A DNA stretch of 64,000 nt from Miscanthus floridulus (Eukaryota > Streptophyta > Magnoliopsida > Poales > Poaceae), in assembly GCF_019320115.1 (NCBI RefSeq), contig NC_089581.1, positions 14,065,925 through 14,129,924 of the forward strand, given 5' to 3'. A program made the translations under genes and the position numbers. Shown here piece by piece: positions 22,530 to 34,430 of the stretch. Within the stretch, counting starts at the first letter, position 1; every line of letters starts with the position of its first letter. The notes beneath the pieces are model-generated. The model saw only the letters and a list, made by a program, of their open reading frames with translations. It searched no databases and was not told the DNA's origin.

Positions 22530-24612
22530 GAAAAGGTGCATAGTAACATGCCTAGGGAAACACACATGCTTAAACCTATCCCAGATTGCCATCATTGCGC
22601 TGCGAAGAGGTTTCCAAAAGAACCTCCTAGGTTCTGTTACCGCAGCAAAAAGGTCGAACTGAATGCACCTGTCATACTAGATCAGCTCATGAGGCTTTGG
22701 ATGAGTTCCAACACGGACGCTAGGCACTTTCGTAACAATATCAGGTTTTCAATGGCCACTTCTCTTTCACTTCCCTCTACTGTCGCCTCGACAGTGCTAC
22801 TGCTAACATCATAAACAATGGCATATATACATTCCGTGCACATGGCATGATCTATCACAATATAAAGTCATTTGGGAGAAAAGATGGTAAGGAGCCCAGA
22901 CATCTTGAGCTTTACTTCTATGATGATGATCCGAGCCTTGAGCACTGATACCAAAGGTGTCGGGAAAACAAGTACCAAAAAGATAAAGAAGTTATAGTGA
23001 GATTGGTGGCCATCCTTTGTGACAACCCATACTCAAAATATTTAAGGAGTATGGGGTAGGTTGGACATCTCGAGGACTATCGTCTCACACTTAACCTTGA
23101 TCAACAATTGGACCAAAGGACATACAACGTGCCGATGGCATTGGAGGTGGCTGTTGTTTGGATCGAGGGTAGTGAACTCCTTGGTCAATTTTAGAATAGT
23201 GTTGTCCTACATGGGAAAGATAGGAGTAGGCATGGCATCCGATCATATCATGGATGATATGATGCTCTTTCATACCCACTCTTCTTCCCTAGCGGTAAGC
23301 TTGGATGGCATATGGATATCCCAAAGAAAGGTGTTACCATGGGGGATGTCAACACGGCTTGTGCCCTACGTAAGGCTCATAGTGGTATAGAAGAAGAGGA
23401 AGAAATAGGTTTGTTTATCTTCTTATACTTTTCATGTATACCAAACCATTATCCTAGAAACACCTCTAATACCATAGTTTTTTATAGACTCTCTAGGAAA
23501 TTTATGTGTTTTTGTTCGTGACTACTACTGGTACAAGTTCCAGATATGGCCAGGAATCTTTAATCCCATACTTTATGGCCAACGTCTTTTCCAACAGTTT
23601 GCAGTTGACACATACATCAAAATTGAGAGTTCTCGATTGGATTACATACACAATCATCAAAAGGAGATTAGGGTCAACCTCTACCAAGGATTGGTTGATA
23701 GCTTGCATGCCGGTGAGGGTAGATCAGAAGCTATTGGAAAGCGAACGATGATGCCTTCGTCGTTTATCGGAGGCCCAAGGGACATGAGGCGTAGGTACTT
23801 AGATGCCATGACACTGGTGCAGAGGTTTGGAAAACTAGACATCTTCTAGACTATGACATGTAATCCAAAGTGGGATGAGATCACGCATGAGTTGTACCCC
23901 AGACAAACACCACAAGATCATCCAGATCTTATTGATTGGGTCTTTAGGGCAAAACTAGAAGAGCTTAAGCACATGTTGATAAAAAAGGATATCCTTGGAA
24001 AGGTTCGTGCACACGTGTATGTTGTGGAGTTCCAGAAGAGGGGTCTACCGCACGCACATTTTTTGCTAATCATGGAGGGACGCTACAAAATCACATGCCC
24101 AGAGTAGTATGACCTTCTCATCTCAGTCGAGCTCCCAAACAAGAAGTATTCGGACTTGTATAAAATGGTTACAAAGCATATGATGCATGCCCCTTGTGGA
24201 GTACTTAATCGCAATAGCCCATGCACAAAGGGCTGTGAATCATGCAAGAACCATTACTCATGACCTTTCTATGATGCCACATTATAGGGCAAGGATTCAT
24301 ACCCAGTTTACAAACGGCGTGACGATGGTAGAAAAAAAGTTCATGGGCATGACCTTGACAACAAATGGGTCGTCCCTTACAACCCATACCTCCTATGTCT
24401 GTTCATTTGCCACATCAATGTTGAGGCATGTGGGAGCATCAAGGCCGTCAAGTATTTGTTTAAGTACATTTACAAGGGTCATGACTGCGTGTCTGTGGCT
24501 GTGAGAGAGGCTGACAAGGAGGACAATGAAGGAAACATTGATGAGATCAAACAATACAGAGATGCTAGATGTGACTCCACCAAAAGCCTTATGGAGGATA
24601 TATGGTTTTGAT
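22530..24612 (+). pseudogene. Helitron Rep (HUH endonuclease) domain
   Basis: This is the rolling-circle replication initiator part of RepHel. It starts with a Cys-rich segment (PDCHHCAAKRFPKEPPRFCY), then YNI-type sequence and LEDYRLTLNLDQQLDQRTYN. A second block reads DYIHNHQKEIRVNLYQGLVD and FIGGPRDMRRRYLDAM. The nickase motifs are visible: TMTCNPKWDEI near 23855, the HUH motif within KRGLPHAHFLLIM near 24040-24075, and the two-tyrosine helix KYLFKYIYKGHD near 24447-24483. At least eight in-frame stops (many TAG where CAG, TGG or GAG is expected) and several frameshifts make it non-functional. Confidence 0.85.
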
Positions 24613-24719
24613 ATAAGTGATAGGTCCCCTTTGGTGTTGCCCTTGCTGCTCCATCTTCCTAACATGCTCATGGTGTCATTTCACTAGCGTGAGGGTGTTC
24701 GATGAGTGCTTAATCATCC

Positions 24720-27334
24720 AGGTGTTGAAAGGTCGATGCTTATAGCCTACTTCAAGAAGAACAACACATATAAACATGCCCGTGGTATATTGTATCAGGA
24801 CTTTCCTAAGTACTATAAGTGGAACTCATAGTGCTTCTAAACTATGTGCTTGGTGCAACCTCGTTCACTGATCTAAGGATGGTTTCTGGTGAACTCCTAC
24901 TGACTTTTCATGAAGCTGTAGAAAGAAGGGGCCTCATTGAAGCGGACAACACACTACATGAGGGCCTTGCTAAAGCTACTCTGTGGATGATGCCATATGC
25001 ACTACGAAGGCTCTTTGCAATAATCTTGGTATTTTGTGAGCCAAGTGATGTGTTAGAACTCTAGGAAAAGCACAAGGAGGCAATGTTAGAGGACTACAGG
25101 CGCAATAATCAGTCCAGCTTCGTAGTGGAGCAGATGGTCCTTATAGATATTCAAAAGTTTTTAGAGTCAATGTAGAAGGACATAAAGATGTACCCACTTC
25201 CTAATATTGACGACACATATGATCTGTCTGGCGATATTCCCACAGAGATTTTTGAGGAGGCTAGCGTTGAGCCAAGCATTGATGACATGGCATTATTGAA
25301 GACCCTTAACGAGGAGTAGCAGGTTGCCTATAATGAGATTATGTCTGCTGTTGATAGCGATCATGGGGGTTTGTTCTTTGTGGATGGACCTAGCGGCACC
25401 GGAAAGACTTCTCTATACAGGGCCCTGCTCACTAATATACGTAGTTAGAACAAGATTACCGTGGCAACAACAACACCTGCTGTTGCTGCCTCAATAATGC
25501 CTGGTGGCAGAATCGCCCACTCGCGCTTCAAGATTCCCCTCACTCTTGATGATGGGGCCTTTTGCACCTTCACAAAATAGAGTGGTACTATCAAGCTGCT
25601 TCAGACCACATCCCTTATTATTTGGGACGAGGTGACGATGATGAAGCGGCAAGGTGTCGAGGCGCTAGACAACAACCTCTGTGATATCATGGACCGTCCT
25701 AACCTGCCATTTGGGGGGAGACTGTGGTGTTTGGTGGAGATTTTAGGTAGGTTCTCCAAGTTGTTCGAAGAGGGTCAAGGGCTCAAATAGTTGGTGCCTC
25801 ACTGTGGATGTCATACCTTTGAAATTCCATGCGACATCTCAAACTGGTGTGCAACATGAGAGCAAAGAGCGACCCATGGTTTGCAGAATACTTACTATGC
25901 ATCGGGGAACGCTCTGAGGAGGCTAATGGGGATGGTGAAATCCGCCTTCCTGATGATATATGCATACCATAGACCGGGGAAGATAGTGATCTTGATATGT
26001 TAATTGACTGCATATTCCCTGCCCTCAATGTCAATATGTCAAACAAGAGCTACATCATCTCATGAGCAATATTATCTCCGCAGAATGACTGGGTTGATAT
26101 GGTTAACATGAAGATGATATGCCGTTTCCAAGGGGATGAGATGGTGTACCATAGCTTTGACAGTACGATGGATGATCCACACAACTACTACCCATCTGAG
26201 TTCCTCAACACTTTGACCCCTAACGGTCTCCCTCCACATGTGTTAAAGCTCAAGATTGGGTGCCCGATCATATTGCTAAGGAACATCGACCCAACGGGTG
26301 GACTTTGCAATGGAACAAGGCTGGTGGTTCGAGGGTTCCAACAAAATACAGTCGATGTAGAAATTATGGTTGGAGACCATGCTAGAAAGCAAATCTTCCT
26401 ACCATGGATTCCGTTATGCCCCTCGGATGACGAGATGTTCCCATTCTAGTTCGAGAGGAAGTAGTTTCTAGTTAGATAGTTTTGCCATGATGGTTAACAA
26501 GGCATAGGGGCAAACCCTCTCCCATGTTGGTGTGTATTTGCCTAAACCGGTGTTCTCTCATGGTCATCTGTATGTTGCGCTATCTAGAGCCACTGCCAGA
26601 TCGAACATTAGGATCATTGCCATCCCGCCCAGTGATAACAAGGATAAGAAAAAAGACAAAAATAAATGGTATATACACGAAAAATATTGTCTAGAAGGAG
26701 GTCCTTGAAAGGATCAAGATGCCCAAGAGGGGGGGGTGAATTGGGCTAATTCTAAATTTCTTTGCAATAATTAAGTCCTACGGTTAGCCTAATTAACCCC
26801 TTGTGCCTAGAAAGTATTTCAAATGAACTGACCGGACTCTGCGCTAGCATTCGGTCACTTTGGAACCAGCGTCCGGTCAACATTTGACCCTCCATTCACT
26901 TCCAACTCTTGATCATATGTGAATGAAGTTTGCTCCAATGGATCTAAGGGCTTTTAGGAGCTACCTAGCGCTAGATTTAGCAAGTGTGCACCACACCTAT
27001 CTCACTATACTCACCTAGGTCAAGCTATCTGTCCATACCCCCTTAATAGTACGGCCAAAGGTAAAACAAAGTCCTAAACTACTCTAAGTGTCTCCTCAAC
27101 TCCAATCGACACTTAGAACTAGTCCATCGTTAACCTTGTCATCCATCCTTTGAAAACCGAAATGATTTCCATCGTAGGGGCATGACCACCATGATTGCCC
27201 AATCGATCTCTATTACCATGACCTAACTTAACTGCCTCTGCAAAACACATGTTAGTCACAGTAATCACGTATTGTCATTAATCACTAAAACCCAACTAGG
27301 GGCCTAGATGCTTTCAGTCCTCACTCTTGAATAG
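24720..27334 (+). pseudogene. Helitron Pif1-like helicase domain, interrupted by a solo LTR
   Basis: SF1 helicase of the Pif1 family, the C-terminal half of RepHel. Motif I is GPSGTGKTS at 25385-25411, and the Walker B region reads LIIWDEVTMMK near 25618-25650. Later motifs include LTPNGLPPHVLKLKIGCPII, LLRNIDPTGGLCNGTRL near 26210-26330, and HGHLYVALSRAT-like sequence near 26560-26600 in a frame broken by stops. The final codons are split by a Copia solo LTR at 26706; the frame would resume after it and stop at TAG 27332-27334. More than ten in-frame stops and several frameshifts are present. Confidence 0.85.
26706..27316. mobile_element. solo Copia LTR with perfect TSD
   Basis: It starts TGAAAGGATCAAGATGCCC, carries GAGGGGGGGTGAATTGG near its start, and ends GATGCTTTCA. 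GTCCT flanks it on both sides (26701-26705 and 27317-27321). Length 611 bp with no internal sequence, so it is the product of LTR-LTR recombination. It interrupts the last codons of the Helitron helicase. Confidence 0.9.
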
Positions 27335-27447
27335 GTATTGTCTTCGGTTTTGTATAACTGTTATATTTTTTTTATCTTTGTGTCATTTGTTGTATCCATT
27401 TGCATTTCAAGCACTACCGGAAATAGTAGGTTTGCCGAGTGCCTAGG

Positions 27448-29326
27448 TGAAAGGTCCTAATGGCTAGAGGGGGGTGAATAGCCTAATAAAAATTTCTACA
27501 ACAACACTTAACCAAATGGTTAGACAATTATGAGGCGAAGCAAGTGTTGTGCTAGCCTACTTAAAATGCAAGCCACCTACCACAATTCTAGTTTAGATAG
27601 TGTCGATTCACACAATAGCTATGACACTACCTTATGTTAGTGTGCTCTCAAAAGGCTAACTAAAGAGCCACACCAACCAACCAAGCAAGCTCTCACAACT
27701 AGCTACACTAAAGAGCTTGTCAACTAGTTTGCAGTACAGTAAAGAGAGTGATCAAGAGGGTTATACCATCGTGTAGATGAAAGAACCAATAAATCACAAG
27801 GATGAATAACAATGAAGACCAATCACCTCAGAATTAATGATGAACACAATGATTTTTACCGAGGTTCACTTGCTTGCCGGCAAGCTAGTCCTCATTGTGG
27901 CGATTCACTCACTTGGAGGTTCATGTGCTAATTGGCTTCACACGCCAAACCCTCAATAGGGTGTCGCACAATCAATACAAGATGAGGATCACACAAGCTA
28001 TGAGCAATTTACTAGAGTACCTTTTGGTGCTCCGCCGGGGAAAGGTCAAGAACCCCTCACAATCACCACGATCGGAGCCGGAGACAATCACCACCCTCCG
28101 CTCAATGATCCTTGCTGCTCCAAGCCATCTTAGTGGCGGCAACCACCAAGAGTAACAAGTGAAATCCACAGCGAAACATGAACACCAAGTGCCTCTAGAT
28201 GCAATCACTCAAGCAATGCACTTGGATTCACTCCCAATCTCACTATGATGATGAATCAATGATGGAGATGAGTGGGAGGGCTTTGGCTAAGCTCACAAGG
28301 TTGCTATGTCAATGAAAATGGCCAAAGGTAGTGAGCTATAGCAGACCATGGGGCTTAAATAGAAGCCCCCACAAAATAGAGCCGTTATACCCCTTCACTA
28401 GGCATAACGCGGGCTGACCGGACGCTCCGGTCCAACTAACCAGACACAGCACCGGACGCTCTAGTTGTGAATACCGGATGTGTCCGGTCAGCATACCGGA
28501 CGTGTCCGGTAGCCCCCAGACTGCCAAGTGTCTAGTTCAAACAAACTTAGCCATTGCTGCCCCTTTTGCTGACGACCGGACGCTCACACTGGACGCTGAG
28601 TCACAAATGACCGGACACTGAGCCGCAGCGTCCGGTGGAGTACAGTAAGCACCCTTGCTCGACCAGACACGTCCGGTGATATCGGACCAGATGTAGCCAG
28701 CGTCCGATCGACTGCCCTACCAAAACTGTGTTTGCTGATTCACACCGGACGCATTCGGTGTGGCGACCGGATGTGTCTGGTCGCTGAGTCTGTCGCCAAA
28801 ATACTAGACGTGTCCGGTCACTCTGTAACTAGCGTGACTAACTCCTCTTTGACTCTATCTTCTTCACCCTTGCTCAAATGTGCCAACCACCAAGTGTATC
28901 ACCTTATGCACATGTGTTAGCATATTTTCACAAACATTTTCAAGGGTGTTAGCACTCCACTAGATCCTAAATGCATATGCAATGAGTTAGAGCATCTAGT
29001 GGCACTTTGATAACCGCATTCCGATACGAGTTTCACCCCTCTTAATAGTACGGCTATCAAACCTAAATGTGATCACACTCTCTAAGTGTCTTGATCATCA
29101 AAACAAAATAGCTCCTATGTTTTATACCTTTGCCTTGAGCTTTTTGTTTTTCTCTTTCTTCTTTCCAAGTCCAAGCACTTGATCATCATTATGATATCAA
29201 CATCATCATGCTATGATCTTCATTTGCTTTATCACTTGGAGTGTGCTACCTATCTCATGATCACTTGAGAAACTAGGTTAGCACTTAAGGTTTCATCAAT
29301 TCACCAAAACCAAACTAGAACTTTCA
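27448..29326 (-). repeat. 3' LTR of the SIRE-like Copia
   Basis: 1,879 bp, TGAAAGGTCC...CTTTCA on the plus strand. Strongly similar to 36540-38439. It contains a cluster of imperfect ACCGGACGNNTCCGGT palindromes (28410-28820). The left copy lacks one palindrome-bearing unit of about 20 bp that the right copy has near 37900. Confidence 0.95.
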
Positions 29327-29340
29327 ATCTCCCCCTTTTT
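29327..29340 (-). other. polypurine tract
   Basis: On the minus strand it reads AAAAAGGGGGAGAT directly before the 3' LTR, the primer for plus-strand DNA synthesis. Confidence 0.85.
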
Positions 29341-30488
29341 GGTAATTGATGACAACCCTTATACAAAGATATAAATTGAAATTCAATTGAATCCATGTTG
29401 CTTGCCCAAGCATATTTACCATGTGTAAAGGGATATGGACAAGTTTCATGAACCCTAAATGGTAGCAATTGCTCCCCCTACATATGTGCTAAGAGTTTGG
29501 ATTGTAGCTTGCACATATGCTTAGATAGGAAATATAGAAGACAATGTCTACCACATGATGCTAAGGTATAAAAGATGGACCTTTGAAGCATGATACCAAT
29601 CGAAGTGCACCAATATACCATCCTTAGCACCATGGTTAGCTCAATACCACTTTAGAAATATTTGGAAGTGAAAGCACTAGATATCCTATGCATGCTAGTT
29701 TTCATTTCATCATTCAAACCGACAACTAGCATACACCACACAAGCATGGATATTGAAGTTTAAAACTTGTACCATGCAAGCAAACATATGAAATGCAAAT
29801 TCAAATGCACCATACAAGTTCATGAGCTTGCTCCCGCTACTTGTGTGCTCAAAATTTTAAGTGATCCCTTTTCTTTGTCATATCTCTCCCCCTATGTCAT
29901 ATATCAAGATATCTTTATATTTCTCTCCCTTTATGATATTTCTTTCCCTTTTTCACTATCTTTGCTACTATCTTTGTTTTTGTCCCTCTTTGTCATCAAT
30001 GACCACAAAGGTTCTAAATATAGATAGTATTTCTTGTAGGGTCGAGATTATCAATGTCAATCAATGGGATGAGGATAATTTTCCCAAATTTGGTCCAATC
30101 TAGATTATGTGCCAAAGATATTTAACTCAGTTTGATCCAAGGACAAGCTTCTTCACACCTTCAAATAAGGGTTATCTTGTACCATATTGAGTTAAACACT
30201 TAGAGCTCATTTTCTAGATCAAACACTAGGTTTACAAGCCCATAAACATGTCATATGCTACCACTAGATCAAGTTAAGCATAGAAGCAATAGTGATATCA
30301 TATAAACATCAAAATCATTTGATTTTCATGAATGAGCCTAATAAAATAGAACCACTTGAAAGGTCCTAATAAAATTGAAAATATGACTAGATGCACTAAT
30401 CATGTCCTTAGCAAAGATGTATGTCATGCCAATCAACTTTTACCTTGGATTGCTCAAAGGAGAGGCATGTCATATAAGTGGGGGTGCA
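29341..30488 (-). other. spacer between pol and 3' LTR
   Basis: About 1.15 kb with no frame of interest on either strand. SIRE relatives can carry an envelope-like ORF here; I see none in this copy. Confidence 0.5.
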
Positions 30489-33400
30489 TCAACACATATT
30501 TGAGAAATCCAATATGTTCAACTCATTCCTTAGCTTGCAAAACCTTTTCTCATCTAATGGCTTGGTGAATATATTGACAAGTTGATCTTCGGTGCCTACA
30601 CTCTCAATACAAATGTCCCCTTTTTGTTGGTGATCTCTTATGAAATGGTGGCGGACATCAATGTGCTTTGTTCTTGCATGTTGAACCGGATTGTTGGTTA
30701 GCTTGATTGCACTCTCATTGTCACATAGCAATGGCACTTTCTTGAACTTGATTCCAAAGTCACTCAAAGTGGCCTTCATCCAAAGTATTTGTGCACAACA
30801 ACTATTGGCGGATATGTATTCGGCTTCAGCGGTTGATAATGCAACACTATTTTGCTTATTTGATGACCATAAAACAAGTGATCTTCCCAACAATTGACAT
30901 GTGCCCGAGGTGCTCTTTCTTTCAACCTTGCATCCCGCATAATCCAAGTTGGAGTAACCAACTAGCTCAAACTTTACTCCTTTAGGATACCACAAACCAA
31001 CATTTGGTGTATGCTTCAAGTACCTCAATATCCTCTTTGTAGCCTTCAAATGACTTTCTCTTGGTGAGGCTTGAAATCTTGCACACATGCATACACTAAA
31101 CATGACATCTAGCCTTGATGCGGTCACATAGAGTAGGCTTTCAATCATAGACCGATACAACTTTTGATCCATCATATTTCCACTTGCATCACTATCCAAG
31201 TTGCCATTGGTTCCCATTGGTGTGCTAATGACTTTGCTATCAATCATGCCAAACTTCTTAATCATGTCCTTGATGTACTTGTCTTGATTCACAAATGTAC
31301 CATTCTTTAATTGCTTCATTTGAAGACCAAGGAAGTAACTCAATTCTCCAATCATGGACATCTCAAATTCATTAGCCATCATCTTTCCAAACTCATCATA
31401 AAATTCTTGATTTGTTGATCCAAATATGATGTCATCAACATAGATTTGCAATACAAATAGATCTTTTCCAATCTTCTTGATGAAAAGAGTGGTGTCAACT
31501 TTGCCCATTGTGAACCCTTTAGAGAGTAGGAAATCCCTCAATCTCTCATACCATGCTCAAGGTGCTTGCTTCAAGCCATACAATGCTTTCTTTAACTTGT
31601 ACACATGGTTGGGCTTCTTGTCATCTTCAAAACTGGGAGGTTGCTCAACATATACTTCTTCATTGATGTAGCCATTGAGAAATGCACTCTTGACATCCAT
31701 TGGATAGAGCTTTATATTGTGAGAACAAGCATAGGCTAGCAAGATTCTAATTGCTTCCAATCTAGCAACCGGGGCATATGTTTCTCCAAAGTCAAGACCT
31801 TCAACTTGAGTAGAGCCTTGTGCTACCAATCTTACTTTGTTCCTTACTACTATCCCATTTTGATCTTGCTTGTTTCTAAAGACCCATTTGGTTCCAATCA
31901 CATTGTGTCCCTTTGGTCTTTCTACCAACTCCCATACTTGATTGCTTGTGAAGTTGTTTAGCTCTTCATGCATAGCATTGACCCAATCAATATCCTACAA
32001 AGCTTCATCTATCTTCTTTGGTTCAATGGATGACACAAATAAGAAGTGTTCACAAAATGATGTCAATCTTGATCTTGTTTGTACACCTCTAGAAATATCA
32101 CCAATGATAGTGTCCAATGGATGATCCCTTACAACATTGGTTGGTTGGAGGATTGGAACTTGATTGCTTACACTTGCTTGATCATTAGGTTGAGATGATG
32201 TACTAGCCACTTGATCTTGTTCACTATCATGAGAGCCACTTGCACTAACTTGATTTGTATCATCTTGCACATTTGAGTTAGAGAGCATTTGCACTTGATC
32301 ATCTTCATCATCATTTACTTGCCTAGGCCTCAATTCACCAATATCCATGTTCTTCATGGCATTTAAAAGTTGAATGCCTCTAACATCTTCCAAGTTCTCA
32401 TTTTCTACTTGTGAACCCTTGGTTTCATCAAATTCAATATCATGAACTTCCTTAAGAGTACCACTATCCAAATTCCAAACTCTATATGCTTTGCTTGTAG
32501 TGGAATAACCAAGTAGGAATCCTTCATCACATTTCTTGTCAAACTTGCCCAATATAGTGCCTTTCTTCAAGATATAGCATTTACAACCAAAAATCCAAAA
32601 ATATGCAATGTTGGGCTTTCTACCATTCAAGAGCTCATATGGTGTCTTCTCTTTCAATGGGTGACAATAGAGGTGGTTGCTACAATAGCAAGCCATGTTG
32701 ATAGCTTTGGCCCAAAAAGACTGACTCACATTGTACTCACTAAGCATAGACCTTGCTATATCAATGAGTGTTCTATTCTTTCTCTCAACAAGGCCATTTG
32801 ATTGAGGAGTGTACTTAGCCGAGAATTGATGTCTAATTCCAAATTTATCACATAACTCATCAATTTTAGTGTTCTTGAACTCACTACCATTGTCACTTCT
32901 AACTCTCTTGATGGTTGTTTCAAATTCATTGTGAATGCCTTTGACAAATGATTTGAATATTGTAAATACATCACTTCTGTCCACTAGAAAGAATACCCAT
33001 GTGTATCTAGTGTAGTCATCCACTATCACAAAGCCATATTTGTTACCACCGATACTAGTGTATTGTGTTGGCCCAAACAAATCCATGTGCAATAACTCAA
33101 ATGCTTTACTAGTACTCATCATGCTTTTCTTAGGATGGGTGTTTCCAACTTGTTTGCCGGCTTGACAAGAGCTACAAAGCTTATCCTTTTCAAACACATC
33201 TTTCAAGCCTCTAACCAAGTCATCCTTAACCAATCTATTCAATTGTTTCATTCCAACATGACCAAGCCTTCTATACCATAACCAACCCATGCTAGACTTA
33301 GTTAAGGATGGCAACGGGTATATACCCGTCGGGTATCGCCGGAACGTTCTCTTCCCCGCTACGGAGAATTCATCCCGTCCCCATCCCCATTAACTGTCTC

Positions 33401-34260
33401 GGGTATAGATTCTTGCCCATCCCTGTACCCGTCGGGTATCGATCGGGTAACAGATACCCAACGGGTACTACATACCCGATAAACAAGGATACTTGGGGTC
33501 GCAGCTTTGCAATCAGAGACGTTTCTTTTTCACCCGGGTATAAGTGTCAGAGTCTCGGAGATGCCGAGGAGAAGAAGCAAGGTTGCGAGGAGGACGAGCA
33601 AAGGTGGCAGAGAGACCGAACTGAGGAAGCGAGGGGCACGAGCACTCGTGAGACAGGCGTGCTTGTGCTGCTGGCGGAGATGGTGAGGAAAAATTGAACG
33701 AGGGTTTCTAGAACACACAAATTATATATATGACTGTTCAGATTTGGACCAAAATATCTATGTTGAGCTTCTTTGGGCCTAATACTCGCATGACAGCTCA
33801 AATAGTCGGGTTCCCCAATGGGTAACGGGGACGGGTAAACAGGGAACGTTCCCGTACCCGCTATACCCGTCGGGTATGGATTCTTGCCCATTTAGATGCC
33901 CATGGGTAAAGATATGATCCCATCTCCGTCCCCTAATGGATCAAATACCCATCGGGTATCGGGTCCCCGTTGCCATCCTTAGACTTAGTGAACAAGCATG
34001 TAGATAATTTAGCTTCACTAGCATTGAAATCAACCAAGTATAGATTCTCATATCTAAAGCCTTTGAAGATCAAGTTAGAGCCATCTACACTTATGATCTC
34101 TACATCATCTACCCTAAATATGCATTTAAATCCAAGATCACATAATTGAGCCACGGATAGCAAATTAAAGTTCAAGCTCTCTACTAGCAACACATTGGAT
34201 ATGCTTATGTCATTGGATATTGCAATCTTATCAAGCCCTTTGACCTTGCCTTTGCATTGT
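30489..34260 (-). pseudogene. Copia pol (protease, integrase, RT, RNase H)
   Basis: Polyprotein that cuts gag-pol, integrates cDNA and reverse-transcribes RNA. From 34193: LLSVAQLCDLGF (GAG-pre-integrase region). From 33297: WYRRLGHVGMKQL (HHCC-type start) with CSSC, HMDLFGP, VDDYTRYTWVF and RSDNGSEFKN (integrase core D,D..E). RT from 31973: WVFRNKQDQNG, DVKSAFLNGYI, then YVDDIIFGS near 31440. RNase H: STAEAEYISA, and DNESAIKLTNNPVQHARTKHID towards the end, with FTKPLDEKRF before the stop. Stops at about 31992 and 31554 are TAG/TGA where CAG and CGA are expected. A 679-bp hAT MITE interrupts the frame at 33303. Confidence 0.95.
33303..33981. mobile_element. hAT MITE inside Copia pol, perfect 8-bp TSD
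   Basis: The terminal inverted repeats TAAGGATGGCAACGGG and CCCGTTGCCATCCTTA are perfect over 16 bases. GACTTAGT is duplicated at 33295-33302 and 33982-33989. The interior is rich in repeated GGGTAT/ATACCC motifs next to both ends and has no transposase. It interrupts the join between the protease/pre-integrase region and integrase. Confidence 0.92.
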
Positions 34261-34430
34261 CACCAAATATGATACTATCATAACCATCATTGCCATTGGT
34301 GTTGATTGAGTTGAACATTCTTGCATCACCGGTCATGTGTTGAGTGCACCCACTATCAAGAACCCAATGCCTTCCTCTAGCTTTGTAATTAACCTATAAA
34401 AGAAGATCAATTCTTTTTAGGTACCCAAAC

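Noticed and set aside
33308..33891. ORFs within the hAT MITE
   Set aside because: Generated by repeated GGGTAT/ATACCC motifs. They show no transposase motifs and lie on both strands alike.
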